From the NCBI RefSeq assembly GCF_025486315.1, contig NZ_JAOOPY010000017.1:62001-126000 (forward strand): a stretch of DNA of 64,000 bases, given 5' to 3'. Position numbers and translations under genes: made by a program. The number at the start of each line of letters is the position of its first letter. The stretch's first letter is position 1. This document shows positions 24,889-33,383 of the stretch, piece by piece. Source of the stretch: Variovorax sp. N23. Lineage in GTDB: Bacteria; Pseudomonadota; Gammaproteobacteria; Burkholderiales; Burkholderiaceae_C. The notes beneath the pieces were generated by a model. The model did no database searches. It had not been told where the DNA came from and saw only the letters and a program-made list of their open reading frames with translations.

Positions 24889-26223
24889 TCAGCGCGCAGT
24901 GGTTTCGAGAAACAGGAAGTCGGCGACGAGGCGCTCGTTTCCCGGGTTCGCCGCGATCGACTCCCGCAGCGCCGAAAGATAGGTCGGCGCGACCTCGTAG
25001 GGCGGCCGGCCGGCGAGGTGTGCGAAGGGGGCCGGCGAGGCGACCACGGCCACCAGCACGGTGCCGAAGGGCGGGCTCACGAGCCAGCTCGCGGGCATGT
25101 CCTCGCCCAGCGTCACGCTCTGCCGGGCCGACAGGCGCGCGTGCGTGGATTCCGGCATCAGGTGCAGCACCGCGCCATCGCTGGTGTAGTAGTCGACCCG
25201 CATGTGGCTGGCGTAGGCAGGGCCGGTGACCCTCAGTCGCACCGCATCGCCCTCGCGCAGCCGGCCCGAGGGGGCGGAGGGCGCCTCGATGCGCAGCCCG
25301 GCCTTGCTGTCCTGGTTGCGCAGTTGGTAGGGCTTGAGGATCGCTGCCACCTCGCAGTAGGGCCAGGCGCGGATGCGCAGGTCGAAATCCGGCGTCTTGG
25401 CCTGCGGCAGGGCCGCGACGTCCTGTCGCACGCGCGCGCCATCTTCGGAGCTGGCGACGAAGCCGCTGACGTGCGCACTGCCATCGGCGCCCGTCGCCAG
25501 CGCCAGGTCGGCACAGGCGTAACGCTGCAACTGCTCGGCGACACGCTCGGCGGGTGCGGGTGGCGGCCCGGCGCGGTTGCCGAGCAGCAGGCCGAGCAGG
25601 TAGATCCCGGGGACCAGCAGCGCGACGGCGCCACCGGCGCGCACCAGCGCGCGGCGGCGGCGCTGGGGCCGACGGCGTGCCGGCGGGTCCGGCGAGGCAT
25701 AGGGCTGCGGCGTGAGCCGTGTCCATGCCAGCGCGTCGAGTTCGACCGGCGGGGTCGGCAACTGCTGGCCGTGCAGGCGCTTGAGCTTGCCCCATTCGCC
25801 GGTGTCGGCGTCCTCGAAGTAGTACTGCCCTCGGAAGCCCAGGGCCAGTGCGTACCAGTAGACCTCGCGCACCGCGCCGTCGTCCGGGCCGAGCGCCGCC
25901 AGGTGGTGGAAGAACTCGGTCTGCGCATTGCTGGAATTGAAGAGCGTCGATTGCAGAGGGGCTCCGGTATCGTCCGCGCCGGCCAGCCGCTGCAGGAGCT
26001 CGTCGAACCAGGCCACCGCCGCGAAGCTCGCCGACTCGACCTGCGCTGCCGGCCAGCCGGCCGAGCGCGCTGCACCGCGCGCCGCGTCGAGCAACACGCG
26101 CGCCTGCTGCCGTGCGGCGGCCGGGGCCGTCATGGCGCCGCCGGCCTCCCGTGTGGCATCGAGCCACAGCCCGAAGGCGAAGAAGGCGCAGAAGGCGTCG
26201 AGCAGGCGTGCCATGGCGGTCAT
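24889..26223 (-). CDS. TssL/DotU-like protein with a periplasmic extension
   Basis: A 444-residue protein. The N-terminal 190 residues resemble the cytoplasmic DotU/TssL domain, with the FAAVAWFDELLQ and LGFRGQYYFED patterns. A basic stretch and one transmembrane helix (about residues 194-218) follow. The C-terminal 220 residues are periplasmic, beginning with a BON/OmpA-like region and ending with a segment resembling DUF4384 (VDYYTSDGAVLHLMPES). TssL anchors type VI secretion systems with TssM, but no other type VI gene is in the window. It is divergent from an orphan response regulator. It may serve a distant type VI cluster or a separate envelope complex. Confidence 0.7.
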   Translation of the reverse strand: MTAMARLLDAFCAFFAFGLWLDATREAGGAMTAPAAARQQARVLLDAARGAARSAGWPAAQVESASFAAVAWFDELLQRLAGADDTGAPLQSTLFNSSNAQTEFFHHLAALGPDDGAVREVYWYALALGFRGQYYFEDADTGEWGKLKRLHGQQLPTPPVELDALAWTRLTPQPYASPDPPARRRPQRRRRALVRAGGAVALLVPGIYLLGLLLGNRAGPPPAPAERVAEQLQRYACADLALATGADGSAHVSGFVASSEDGARVRQDVAALPQAKTPDFDLRIRAWPYCEVAAILKPYQLRNQDSKAGLRIEAPSAPSGRLREGDAVRLRVTGPAYASHMRVDYYTSDGAVLHLMPESTHARLSARQSVTLGEDMPASWLVSPPFGTVLVAVVASPAPFAHLAGRPPYEVAPTYLSALRESIAANPGNERLVADFLFLETTAR

Positions 26224-26438
26224 GCCGACGCGCGGGGCCGGTCAGGCGTGTGCCGGGATCGATGGCCCATGCTGTCTCCCGTTGTCGTGGCTCGGAGGAA
26301 AACCATCCCACCAGCCTCGGCGCGCGCCAATACCGCAGGGGGCCTATGCCTTTCGGCAGCCGGTCATGCCTTGCTGCGCAGGCCGTTCGCCGTTATCTTC
26401 TGCCGTTTCGGAGTTCATCCGAACCCTGGGGTTACGTC

Positions 26439-27107
26439 ATGAAAATCCTGATCGCCGACGATCACCGACTCGTCATGGAAGCGGTCAAGGCCAAGCTGGC
26501 CGAACTCGAGCCCGGCATCGAATTCGTCCTGGCCATGAGCGTCGACGAGTTGCTGGCCGCGGCCACCGACGACCTGGACCTGGCGCTGATCGACCTGAAC
26601 ATGCCGGGCGCGCAAGGCCATGGCCACATCGACGAAATGCGCCGACGCCATCCGGCCGTGCCGGTGATCGTGCTGTCGGGCACCGAAGACCCGGCGGTGA
26701 TGCGCGCGACCATCGAGCGCGGCGTGCTGGGCTTCATCCCCAAGGCCTATTCGCCCGACGTGATGATCTCCGCCGTGCGGCTGGTGCTCGCCGGTGGCGT
26801 CTACGTCCCGCCGATGATGCTGTCGGCCGTGCCCGCCGGCATCGTGGCCGGGGTGCCGGCGGCCGAGGTCGCGCGGCAACTCGGCGGCGCCAGCCACACG
26901 CTCGACCACCTGCGCAACGTGCTCACCGACCGGCAGGTCGAAGTGCTCCAGCTGCTGTCCCAGGGCAAGCCCAACAAGTTGATCGGCCGCAGCCTCGGCA
27001 TCAGCGAGGGCACGGTCAAGATCCACCTCGCGGCGATCTTCCGCGCCCTCAACGTCCGCAACCGCACCGAGGCGGTGGTCGCGGCGCAGGCGCTCACCGA
27101 AGCCTGA
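26439..27107 (+). CDS. NarL/LuxR-type response regulator, orphan
   Basis: A 222-residue response regulator. The receiver domain (1-120) has the acidic pair in ADDH, phospho-acceptor Asp52 in LIDLNMPG, Ser80 and Lys102. A 40-residue linker leads to a C-terminal LuxR helix-turn-helix (about residues 160-215; LTDRQVEVLQLLSQGKPNK). No histidine kinase gene is nearby. It is divergent from the TssL-like gene, with 215 bp between the starts in which I see no clear site. A longer in-frame N-terminus would overlap that gene and is unlikely. Confidence 0.9.
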   Translation: MKILIADDHRLVMEAVKAKLAELEPGIEFVLAMSVDELLAAATDDLDLALIDLNMPGAQGHGHIDEMRRRHPAVPVIVLSGTEDPAVMRATIERGVLGFIPKAYSPDVMISAVRLVLAGGVYVPPMMLSAVPAGIVAGVPAAEVARQLGGASHTLDHLRNVLTDRQVEVLQLLSQGKPNKLIGRSLGISEGTVKIHLAAIFRALNVRNRTEAVVAAQALTEA

Positions 27108-27111
27108 CTAG

Positions 27112-27151
27112 GGCCTGTTAACGCTATTTCCGGAAATAGCGTGAACAGGCC
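27112..27151. other. Long perfect-centre palindrome between convergent genes
   Basis: A 40-bp inverted repeat. The central 22 bp (27121-27142) are a perfect palindrome with no spacer (centre CC|GG), and the outer 9 bp on each side also pair, with one mismatch between. It overlaps the stop codon of the minus-strand gene ending at 27151. There is no T-run, so it may be a bidirectional hairpin terminator or a dispersed intergenic repeat. Confidence 0.6.
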
Positions 27152-28356
27152 TAGCTCGACTTCCATCGGGCACAGCGCGACTCGGCCTTGGTCGTCCAGG
27201 GCAACTCGCCCTTGATCGATTCGACGACCTTGTAGTAGTCCCACGGCTCTTTCGACTCGGCCGGCGTCTTCACCTGCAGCAGGTGCATGTCGTGCACCAT
27301 GAGCCCGTCGCCGCGAAGCCATCCGCCCTTGACGAACATGTCGTCGAACCGGGACTTGCGCAGCTGCGCCATGATCTTCTCCGGGTCGTCGGAGCCGGCC
27401 GCCTTCACGGCCCTGAGGTACTGAAGAGCCGCCGAGTAGTCGCCGGCATGGAACGAGGAAGGCATGCGCTTGTGCTTGTCGAAGAAGCGGCGCGCCCAGT
27501 CCCGCGACTCGGCGCTCTGGTTCCAGTACCAGCTGTCTGTGAGATACATGTTCTGGGTCGTCTTCAGGCCCAGGGCATGGACATCGTTGATCGTGATGAT
27601 CATCCCGGCCAGCTTCATGCCCTTGCCGAGGCCGAATTCCGCGGCGGACTTCAGCGCGTTCACCGTGTCGCCGCCCGCGTTCGCCAGTGCCAGCACGTCC
27701 GCCTTCGAGCTCTGCGCCTGCAGCATGTAGGAGGAGAAGTCGCTGGCGCCCAGCGGGTGCTTGATCGAGCCGGCGACCGTGCCGCCATTCTCGAGAATCA
27801 CCTTGGTCGCGTCGTTCTGCAGCGAGGCGCCGAAGGCGTAGTCGGCGGCGACGAAGTACCACTTCTTCGCGCCTGCCCTGACCACCGCGCCGGCCGTGCC
27901 ACGGGCCAGCGCCACGGTGTCGTAGGCGTATTGCACGGTGTACGGCGAGCAGAACTCGTTGGTGAGGCTGGAGGCGCCCGAGCCCACGACGAAGTACGGC
28001 TTCTTCTTTTCGGCGGCCACGCCCGCCATGGCGATCGCGGCGCCCGAATTCACGCCGCCGATGAGCATGTCCACCTTGTTGACATCGAACCACTCGCGCG
28101 CCTTGGCTGCCGCGATGTCGGGCTTGTTCTGGTGGTCCATGGTCAGCAGCTCGATCTGCTTGCCGTTCACCATGCCGCCGGCATCGGCGATGGCCATGCG
28201 GATCGCATCGGCGCCGGCCGGGCCGTCGTAGTCCCGGTAGACGCCCGACATGTCGCTGATGAAGCCGATGCGCACGACATCGTCGGAGACCTGGGCCGAC
28301 ACGGCGGTCGCTGCGATCACCAGGCCGACGGCCACTGCAACGCAATTCTTCTTCAT
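27151..28356 (-). CDS. ABC-transporter periplasmic binding protein (LivK-like type I fold)
   Basis: A 401-residue protein with a signal peptide (cleaved near residue 21) and the type I periplasmic-binding fold of the branched-chain amino acid/aromatic-acid class, opening VRIGFISDMSGVYRD. No permease or ATPase genes adjoin it. It is 26 bp after the BKACE gene and ends the cassette, so it presumably binds that pathway's substrate. The start at 28356 sits at the signal peptide; the reading frame stays open upstream, but that part overlaps the BKACE gene. Confidence 0.9.
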   Translation of the reverse strand: MKKNCVAVAVGLVIAATAVSAQVSDDVVRIGFISDMSGVYRDYDGPAGADAIRMAIADAGGMVNGKQIELLTMDHQNKPDIAAAKAREWFDVNKVDMLIGGVNSGAAIAMAGVAAEKKKPYFVVGSGASSLTNEFCSPYTVQYAYDTVALARGTAGAVVRAGAKKWYFVAADYAFGASLQNDATKVILENGGTVAGSIKHPLGASDFSSYMLQAQSSKADVLALANAGGDTVNALKSAAEFGLGKGMKLAGMIITINDVHALGLKTTQNMYLTDSWYWNQSAESRDWARRFFDKHKRMPSSFHAGDYSAALQYLRAVKAAGSDDPEKIMAQLRKSRFDDMFVKGGWLRGDGLMVHDMHLLQVKTPAESKEPWDYYKVVESIKGELPWTTKAESRCARWKSS

Positions 28357-28382
28357 GGGTGTCTCTCGTGGTGGGGTGAAGG

Positions 28383-29297
28383 TCAAAGGGCGAACGCGGG
28401 CCGCACCGCACCGACGCGGGGAAGGCCCATCATGGCGCGCGCCTCGGCCGGCGTCGCTGGCTCCATGTCGAGCTCCCGGATGATGCGAACGATGCGTTCC
28501 GTCAGCTGGATGTTGGTCGCGAGCTCGCCCTGGCGCAGATAGAGGTTGTCCTCCAGGCCGACGCGCGCGTGGCCGCCCAGCAGCAGGGACGCGACATTGG
28601 CTTCCAGCTGCGACGGGCCGATGCCGCTGACGCAGAAGATGCTGTTGCGCGGCAGCGTGTCCACCATCATCTGAAGAAAGCGCGGGGAGTACGGCATGGC
28701 GTTCTGGAAATTGCGATGCACGTTCATCACGATGTTCACGAAGTGCGGCGCGTCGTCGAGCCCTTCGCCGATGAGCGTGGTGGTGTCCTGAAGGATGTGG
28801 GTCGGACTGAACACCTCCCACTCCGGCTTGATGCCGCGTGCCTTCATGCCTGCCGCCAATTCGCGGCCGCGGGCGATCGAGGTGTCCATCAGGATCTCCT
28901 TGCCCTCGAAGCTGAGGTTCAGCGTCGTTGCATCGAGCGTGCACATCTCCGCACCGGCCTCCATGCCCTTGAGCCGCTCCTCCCACAGGATCTCCCAGCG
29001 GTCGCCGGCGAGCGGCTTGACCATGTCGCCGTGGACGCCGCCGCCCGTCGAGTTGTTGATCACGATGTCGCTGCGGGCCCGGATGCGTGCGTTGATGTCG
29101 CGGTAGACGGCGGGATCGCAGGTGGCGCCATCGTCCGGCCTGCGCGCATGGATGGCCACGACGCTCGCGCCCGCGTTCCAGCAGCGCACGACGTCGTCCG
29201 CGATCTCCGCGGGCTGCGTCGGAAGGTGCGGGTTCTGCGACTTGTGGGCCATGCCCCCTGTGGGAGCGATGGTCAGGATGACTTTGCGTTTGGACAT
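28383..29297 (-). CDS. BKACE-family beta-keto acid cleavage enzyme (DUF849)
   Basis: A 304-residue protein of the 3-keto-5-aminohexanoate cleavage (BKACE) family. These TIM-barrel zinc enzymes condense a beta-keto acid with acetyl-CoA and split it to acetoacetate plus an acyl-CoA. The family pattern INNSTGGG is present. The usual H-x-H metal pair appears as A48-I-H50, so the first histidine ligand is missing. Neighbouring 3-hydroxyacyl-CoA/carnitine dehydrogenase and acyl-CoA ligase genes fit a route of oxidising a 3-hydroxy acid, then cleaving it. The start at 29297 matches the family opening; a longer start at 29357 would overlap the ligase gene. Confidence 0.85.
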   Translation of the reverse strand: MSKRKVILTIAPTGGMAHKSQNPHLPTQPAEIADDVVRCWNAGASVVAIHARRPDDGATCDPAVYRDINARIRARSDIVINNSTGGGVHGDMVKPLAGDRWEILWEERLKGMEAGAEMCTLDATTLNLSFEGKEILMDTSIARGRELAAGMKARGIKPEWEVFSPTHILQDTTTLIGEGLDDAPHFVNIVMNVHRNFQNAMPYSPRFLQMMVDTLPRNSIFCVSGIGPSQLEANVASLLLGGHARVGLEDNLYLRQGELATNIQLTERIVRIIRELDMEPATPAEARAMMGLPRVGAVRPAFAL

Positions 29298-29346
29298 GGA
29301 GTTCGTCTGGTGGGGGGAGTGGAGGGGGATCGCGCAGGGCGAGGGC

Positions 29347-31197
29347 TCAGGCATCACGGCCGGCCCGGCCCGAAGCCGTGGCCGGGGCAGGCCGCGCGAC
29401 GCGGATCACGCGGGTGTCGGGTGCTTCGGCGTGCATGCGCGCCACCTCGTCCGCTCGGCGAGTCAGGACGGCGCGCTGGTTCACGTAGCCCTTGTCGGTG
29501 ATCTCGCCCGCATCGGCATCGGGTGGGTCCGTCAGGAACATCACGCGGCGCGGCATCTGCGACGAGCCGACGCCGCTCTGCTCGAACATCGACAGCGCCT
29601 CCCGGACGCGCTGCGCGACCTCGTCGGCCGATGCCTGGCTGGCGGCGGGGCTCGGGAACACGAGGGCGCCGATCTCGTCGCGGTCGTGACCGGTCAGGAC
29701 CACGTCGGCGGCGTAGGGCGACAGCGCGGAGACGAGCTTCAGGCGCAGGGGCCCCACGGACACCCAGGTCCCGGTGGAGAGCTTGAAGTCTTCCGAGACC
29801 CGGCCATCGAAGAGCACGCCGCGCGAAGGATCGCCGGGGTCGACGACGAGGCCGGCGTCGCCGATCCTGTAGAAGCCCTCGTCGTCGAAGGCGGCTGCCG
29901 TGAGCGCGGGCGCATCGCGGTAGCCCGCGAAGACGCTGACACCTCGCACGCGCATTTCCAGCTTTTCGCCGTTGCGCACCAGCTTGAGTTCCGTGCCCGG
30001 CAGCGGGACGCCGATGCAACCCGCGCCATCGAGCCTGAAGTGCGCGCTGGTGACGAGCGGTGCGGTCTCCGTCGCGCCCCAGGAGGTGGTCAGCCACAGC
30101 GGCTCTTCGCGCACCTGGGCGGCCAGTGCTTCCAGTCGGCCCCAGGTCGCGGCAGGAAGCGCTGCCGCAGCGTAGAACACCAGCTGCAGCCGCGACAGGA
30201 CATCGCGTGCCAGGTCGAGGTCGGCTTCCAGCAGCGGCAGCAGCATGTCCAGCCCGCGCGGCACGTTGAAATGCAGGTTGGGCCGGACCTCGCGCAGATT
30301 GCGCACCGTCTTCTCGATGAGCCCCGGCGCGGGGCGGCCCTCGTCGATGTACAGCGCGCCGCCATGGCGCAGGACCATGTGGAGGTTGTGGTTGCCGCCG
30401 AAGGTGTGGCTCCAGGGCAGCCAGTCGACGATCACGGGCTTTTCCGTCTCGAGGAAGCGCCAGGTCTGGGCCAGCGCCTGCTGGTTGGCGCAGAGCATCC
30501 GGTGCGTGTTGGGGACGACCTTGGGCTGTCCGGTCGAGCCGGAGGTCAGAAGGTACTTGGCGACGTCGTCGCCGCTGAGCGTCTCGAACACGGCCATCAC
30601 GGCGGGCGTTTCGCGGGTCTCCAGAAAGCGGGCGAAGTCGAGTGCGCCGGGCATGTGCTCGGCGCCGTCGCCGAGCACCTGGATGGCGTCCCCCGCGCAG
30701 GCGGCCATCGCGGCGCCGTACACCTTGGCGTCGGCGGCGTAGATGAGCGAAGGGTGCAGCGCATCGACGATGCCGCGGATCTTCGCGTGGTCCCTGGAGA
30801 GGCGCGAGTAGGCGCTGGAGACCGGGCAGACCGGCAGTCCGACATGCATGGCCCCCAGCATGAGCAGCGCATGGTCGATCGAGTTGTCGGACAGAATCAC
30901 GATGGGCCGCTCGCGGGGCAGCCCGAGGTCGATCAGGCGTTGCGCGATCGCACCGATGGCCACGCGCAGCTGGCCCCAGGTCATGCGCCGCCAGCCGCCG
31001 GCCGCATCGCGCTCCGCCAGCGCCAGCGCGTCGGGTGTTTCGCCCGACCAGCGTTCGATCCATTCGCCGATGCAGCGCGCGTAGTCGCCCAGCGGCTCGG
31101 TCGAGCGCAGCACCAGGCTGCCGTCGGCATGTCGGCGGCACGCGATGCGGGCGGGCGCGACGCGTGCGGGGTCGTCGTAGATGGCCATGGCGCTCAT
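29347..31197 (-). CDS. Feruloyl-CoA synthetase-like AMP-forming acyl-CoA ligase
   Basis: A 616-residue ANL-superfamily ligase. The ATP-binding motif is LLTSGSTGQPKVVPNTH, the core motif WGATETAPL, and the adenylate motif YRIGDAG. The C-terminal domain is atypical and lacks an obvious PKTxxGK lysine motif, a trait shared with feruloyl-CoA synthetase-like members. It would activate an aromatic or long-chain carboxylic acid to its CoA ester. The ATG at 31197 overlaps the dehydrogenase stop (ATGA). It is the second gene of the minus-strand cassette. Confidence 0.86.
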   Translation of the reverse strand: MSAMAIYDDPARVAPARIACRRHADGSLVLRSTEPLGDYARCIGEWIERWSGETPDALALAERDAAGGWRRMTWGQLRVAIGAIAQRLIDLGLPRERPIVILSDNSIDHALLMLGAMHVGLPVCPVSSAYSRLSRDHAKIRGIVDALHPSLIYAADAKVYGAAMAACAGDAIQVLGDGAEHMPGALDFARFLETRETPAVMAVFETLSGDDVAKYLLTSGSTGQPKVVPNTHRMLCANQQALAQTWRFLETEKPVIVDWLPWSHTFGGNHNLHMVLRHGGALYIDEGRPAPGLIEKTVRNLREVRPNLHFNVPRGLDMLLPLLEADLDLARDVLSRLQLVFYAAAALPAATWGRLEALAAQVREEPLWLTTSWGATETAPLVTSAHFRLDGAGCIGVPLPGTELKLVRNGEKLEMRVRGVSVFAGYRDAPALTAAAFDDEGFYRIGDAGLVVDPGDPSRGVLFDGRVSEDFKLSTGTWVSVGPLRLKLVSALSPYAADVVLTGHDRDEIGALVFPSPAASQASADEVAQRVREALSMFEQSGVGSSQMPRRVMFLTDPPDADAGEITDKGYVNQRAVLTRRADEVARMHAEAPDTRVIRVARPAPATASGRAGRDA

Positions 31198-32138
31198 TCC
31201 CCTGGCCATGCCTGCGCCTTGCCCTTGATCGCGGCGATCAGCAGTTCGTCGCGTGCCGCTTCCAGGTCCGCCAACCGCCGGCCCGCCAGTTCGTCGTCGA
31301 CGCCCTGCACGATCCTGGCCTTCAGCGCGGGCGTCAGCGTCGGCGAACCGAGGTCCTTCCACCAGTCCTCGATGGGGCCGCCCAGGTGATCGAGCACATG
31401 ACGGATGCCGCCGGCGCCGCCGGAGAAATGCAGGTTCAGGAACGGGCCGCAGACACCCCAGCGGAGGCCGGGGCCGTAGGCGATGGCGGTGTCGATGTCC
31501 TCCACCGTGGCGACGCCCTGTTCGACCAGATGGAAGGCCTCGCGCCAGAGCGCCGCCTGCAGCCGGTTGGCGATGTGGCCCTTGATCTCCTTGCGGCCGT
31601 GGATCGGGCGCTTGCCGATCGCGGTGTAGAAGGCCATCGTCCGTTCGATGGTGCGGGGCGACGTGCGCTCCCCGCCGATGACTTCCACCAGGGGAATGAG
31701 ATGGGGCGGATTGAAGGGGTGTCCCAGGACGACGCGTTCCGGGTGCTGGCAACCGGCCTGGATCGCGGTGGTCGAGAGACCGGACGAACTCGACGCGAGG
31801 ATGACCTCCGGCGGCAGCAGCGCGTCCATGCGCCGAAAGAGATCCGCCTTGACGTCGAGACGTTCGGGGCCGTTCTCCTGCACGAAGTCGGCACCTTGCA
31901 AGGCATCTTCCAGATCGCGGTGGAAGCGAAGGCGCTGTGTCGATGCGCCCGGCGCCAGGCCGAGCCGTTCCAGGGTCGGCCAGTGCTGTGCCACGCTGTC
32001 CCGCAGCCGCTGCTCCGCGCCGTCCGACGGATCGGTCGCGACGACGTCGAGGCCCTGGGCGAGAAAATGGGCGGCCCAACTGGCGCCGATGACGCCCGTT
32101 GCGACGACGGCGACGCGCTGGATGGTGGGAGGGAGCAT
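31194..32138 (-). CDS. 3-hydroxyacyl-CoA dehydrogenase family (carnitine dehydrogenase-like)
   Basis: A 314-residue NAD-dependent dehydrogenase. The Rossmann motif reads A13-T-G-V-I-G instead of the usual G-x-G-x-x-G. The catalytic His is in GHPFNPPHLIPLVEV, and the family's KGHIANRLQAALWREA stretch follows. This layout resembles L-carnitine 3-dehydrogenase. It is the first gene of a cassette with an acyl-CoA ligase and a BKACE enzyme. In carnitine breakdown a BKACE member acts on 3-dehydrocarnitine, so a related 3-hydroxy acid is a reasonable substrate guess. Confidence 0.85.
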   Translation of the reverse strand: MLPPTIQRVAVVATGVIGASWAAHFLAQGLDVVATDPSDGAEQRLRDSVAQHWPTLERLGLAPGASTQRLRFHRDLEDALQGADFVQENGPERLDVKADLFRRMDALLPPEVILASSSSGLSTTAIQAGCQHPERVVLGHPFNPPHLIPLVEVIGGERTSPRTIERTMAFYTAIGKRPIHGRKEIKGHIANRLQAALWREAFHLVEQGVATVEDIDTAIAYGPGLRWGVCGPFLNLHFSGGAGGIRHVLDHLGGPIEDWWKDLGSPTLTPALKARIVQGVDDELAGRRLADLEAARDELLIAAIKGKAQAWPGE

Positions 32139-32233
32139 GGGTGCGGGGTCCGGTCGTTGGCGCGTGCGCTGGCGGGCCAGTGCATGCAGGGTGACGAAGC
32201 CCCGGATTGTTCGATGCCCCCCGGGATGGCACA

Positions 32234-32247
32234 GTCGTCAGCACGAC
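32234..32247. promoter_or_regulatory. Small dyad in divergent promoter region
   Basis: GTCGT-CAGC-ACGAC lies between the divergent dehydrogenase and Crp/Fnr genes, 60 bp before the Crp/Fnr start. It could be a regulator site; it does not match the classic Crp or Fnr consensus. Confidence 0.25.
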
Positions 32248-32306
32248 AATCGACACCCGGGAAAACCACCGGACCCCCTGCACGACGTGAGCGCGTCCAA
32301 TACCCC

Positions 32307-33017
32307 ATGAGCATCAGAGCCGCGCCGCGTGCGTCCGGAATCACCCTTGCGCAACTGCTGGCGGAATCGGCGTGGTTTCCGCAGTTGACACAGGCTGCCC
32401 GCGACCAGGTGCTGTCCGACGTGGTGGAGCGAACGGTCGCGGCCGGTGAGGCGCTCATCCGTCATGGCGAGACGGCGCTGTGGTGGAACGGCGTGATGGA
32501 CGGGGTGATGAAGTGGTCGACGGGCACGCGGGCCGGACGCTCCGTCACGCTGGGCGGGCTGACGACCGGAAGCTGGTTCGGCGAAGGCAGCCTGTTGCGC
32601 GGCAAGCCGGTGCAGGCCGACGTCATCGCGTTGCGCCACAGCCGTGTGGCGCTGCTCCCCAAGAACACCTTCGAGTGGCTGTACGACACGGAACCTCGCT
32701 TCGGCCGCTTTCTGCTCAACCAGATCAACGAGCGCCTGCACTGGTTCATGGGCGACTTCGCCGCGCACCGTGTGTTGAGCGTCGAAGCGCAGGTGGCCCG
32801 GGCGCTGACCGGCTTGATCCATCCCTGGTTGAATCCGGGCGGCGATCTGCACCTGCAGATCTCCCAGGAAGAACTGGCGAACCTCGTGGGCCTCTCGCGT
32901 CAGCGCTGCAATCAGGCCCTGAGCCAGTTCAAGGGCCTGTCGATCGTGCGCACCGAGTACGGCGGCATCACCATCCTGGATGCGCAGCGGCTCGAATCAC
33001 TCACGCGGGTCGAATAG
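32307..33017 (+). CDS. Crp/Fnr-family transcriptional regulator
   Basis: A 236-residue Crp/Fnr protein. A cyclic-nucleotide-type beta-roll (about residues 30-140) contains GSWFGEGSLLRG. A dimer helix and a C-terminal winged helix-turn-helix follow, with the recognition segment ISQEELANLVGLSRQRCNQAL. No N-terminal cysteine set for an iron-sulfur cluster is seen, so it is not an Fnr-type oxygen sensor. It is divergent from the dehydrogenase-ligase-BKACE operon and probably regulates it. The ATG at 32307 starts the domain; the frame is open far upstream, antisense to other genes. Confidence 0.92.
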   Translation: MSIRAAPRASGITLAQLLAESAWFPQLTQAARDQVLSDVVERTVAAGEALIRHGETALWWNGVMDGVMKWSTGTRAGRSVTLGGLTTGSWFGEGSLLRGKPVQADVIALRHSRVALLPKNTFEWLYDTEPRFGRFLLNQINERLHWFMGDFAAHRVLSVEAQVARALTGLIHPWLNPGGDLHLQISQEELANLVGLSRQRCNQALSQFKGLSIVRTEYGGITILDAQRLESLTRVE

Positions 33018-33053
33018 AGGGGCCGCCGCCGCGACCGGCGCGCCGCGCGCCGT

Positions 33054-33374
33054 CTACGCGCCCAGCTGCAGGAACACCCGCCCGCCCTCGATGCGCACCG
33101 GGTAGCTGCGCAGGTCCGCGGTGACCGGCGCGCAGGTCGCGCGGCCGTCGCGGATGTCGAAGCGGCCCTGGTGCAGCGGACACTCGATCTCGAAGCCCTC
33201 GAGAAAGCCGTCGCACAGCCGTGCCTGGCCGTGGGTGCAGGTGTTGTCGGTGGCGAAGATGCGGCCCTCCACCTTGTAGAGGGCGATGTCGCGGCCGGCG
33301 ACCTGGGCGCCGATCACATCGTCCTCTGGCACGTCGTCCTCGGCGCTCGCATCGATCCATGGGGTGTCGTTCAT
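33054..33374 (-). CDS. Rieske-type ferredoxin of a ring-hydroxylating oxygenase (NagAb-like)
   Basis: A 106-residue Rieske ferredoxin. The 2Fe-2S ligands are C46-x-H48 (CTHG) and C65-x2-H68 (CPLHQG). It carries electrons from the reductase to the oxygenase. It is the last gene of a minus-strand set in the order reductase, large subunit, small subunit, ferredoxin, which is the nagAa-G-H-Ab order of salicylate 5-hydroxylase. It follows the small-subunit gene by 9 bp. Confidence 0.9.
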   Translation of the reverse strand: MNDTPWIDASAEDDVPEDDVIGAQVAGRDIALYKVEGRIFATDNTCTHGQARLCDGFLEGFEIECPLHQGRFDIRDGRATCAPVTADLRSYPVRIEGGRVFLQLGA

Positions 33375-33383
33375 CGGAGGGCC

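Noticed and set aside
23759..26223. A type VI secretion gene cluster
   Set aside because: Only TssL-like and IcmF-like genes are present; all other core components are missing.
27112..27151. Terminal inverted repeat of an insertion sequence
   Set aside because: The arms are directly joined with no transposase or internal sequence between them and no visible target duplication, so it is listed only as a palindrome.
29347..32283. A single 978-residue protein over the ligase and dehydrogenase region
   Set aside because: The upper part is antisense-like shadow translation in another frame of the dehydrogenase gene; the ligase start at 31197 in an ATGA overlap explains the data better.
33018..33053. 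Terminator between the Crp/Fnr gene and the Rieske ferredoxin gene
   Set aside because: The 36-bp gap is GC-rich with small dyads but no convincing stem and no T-run.
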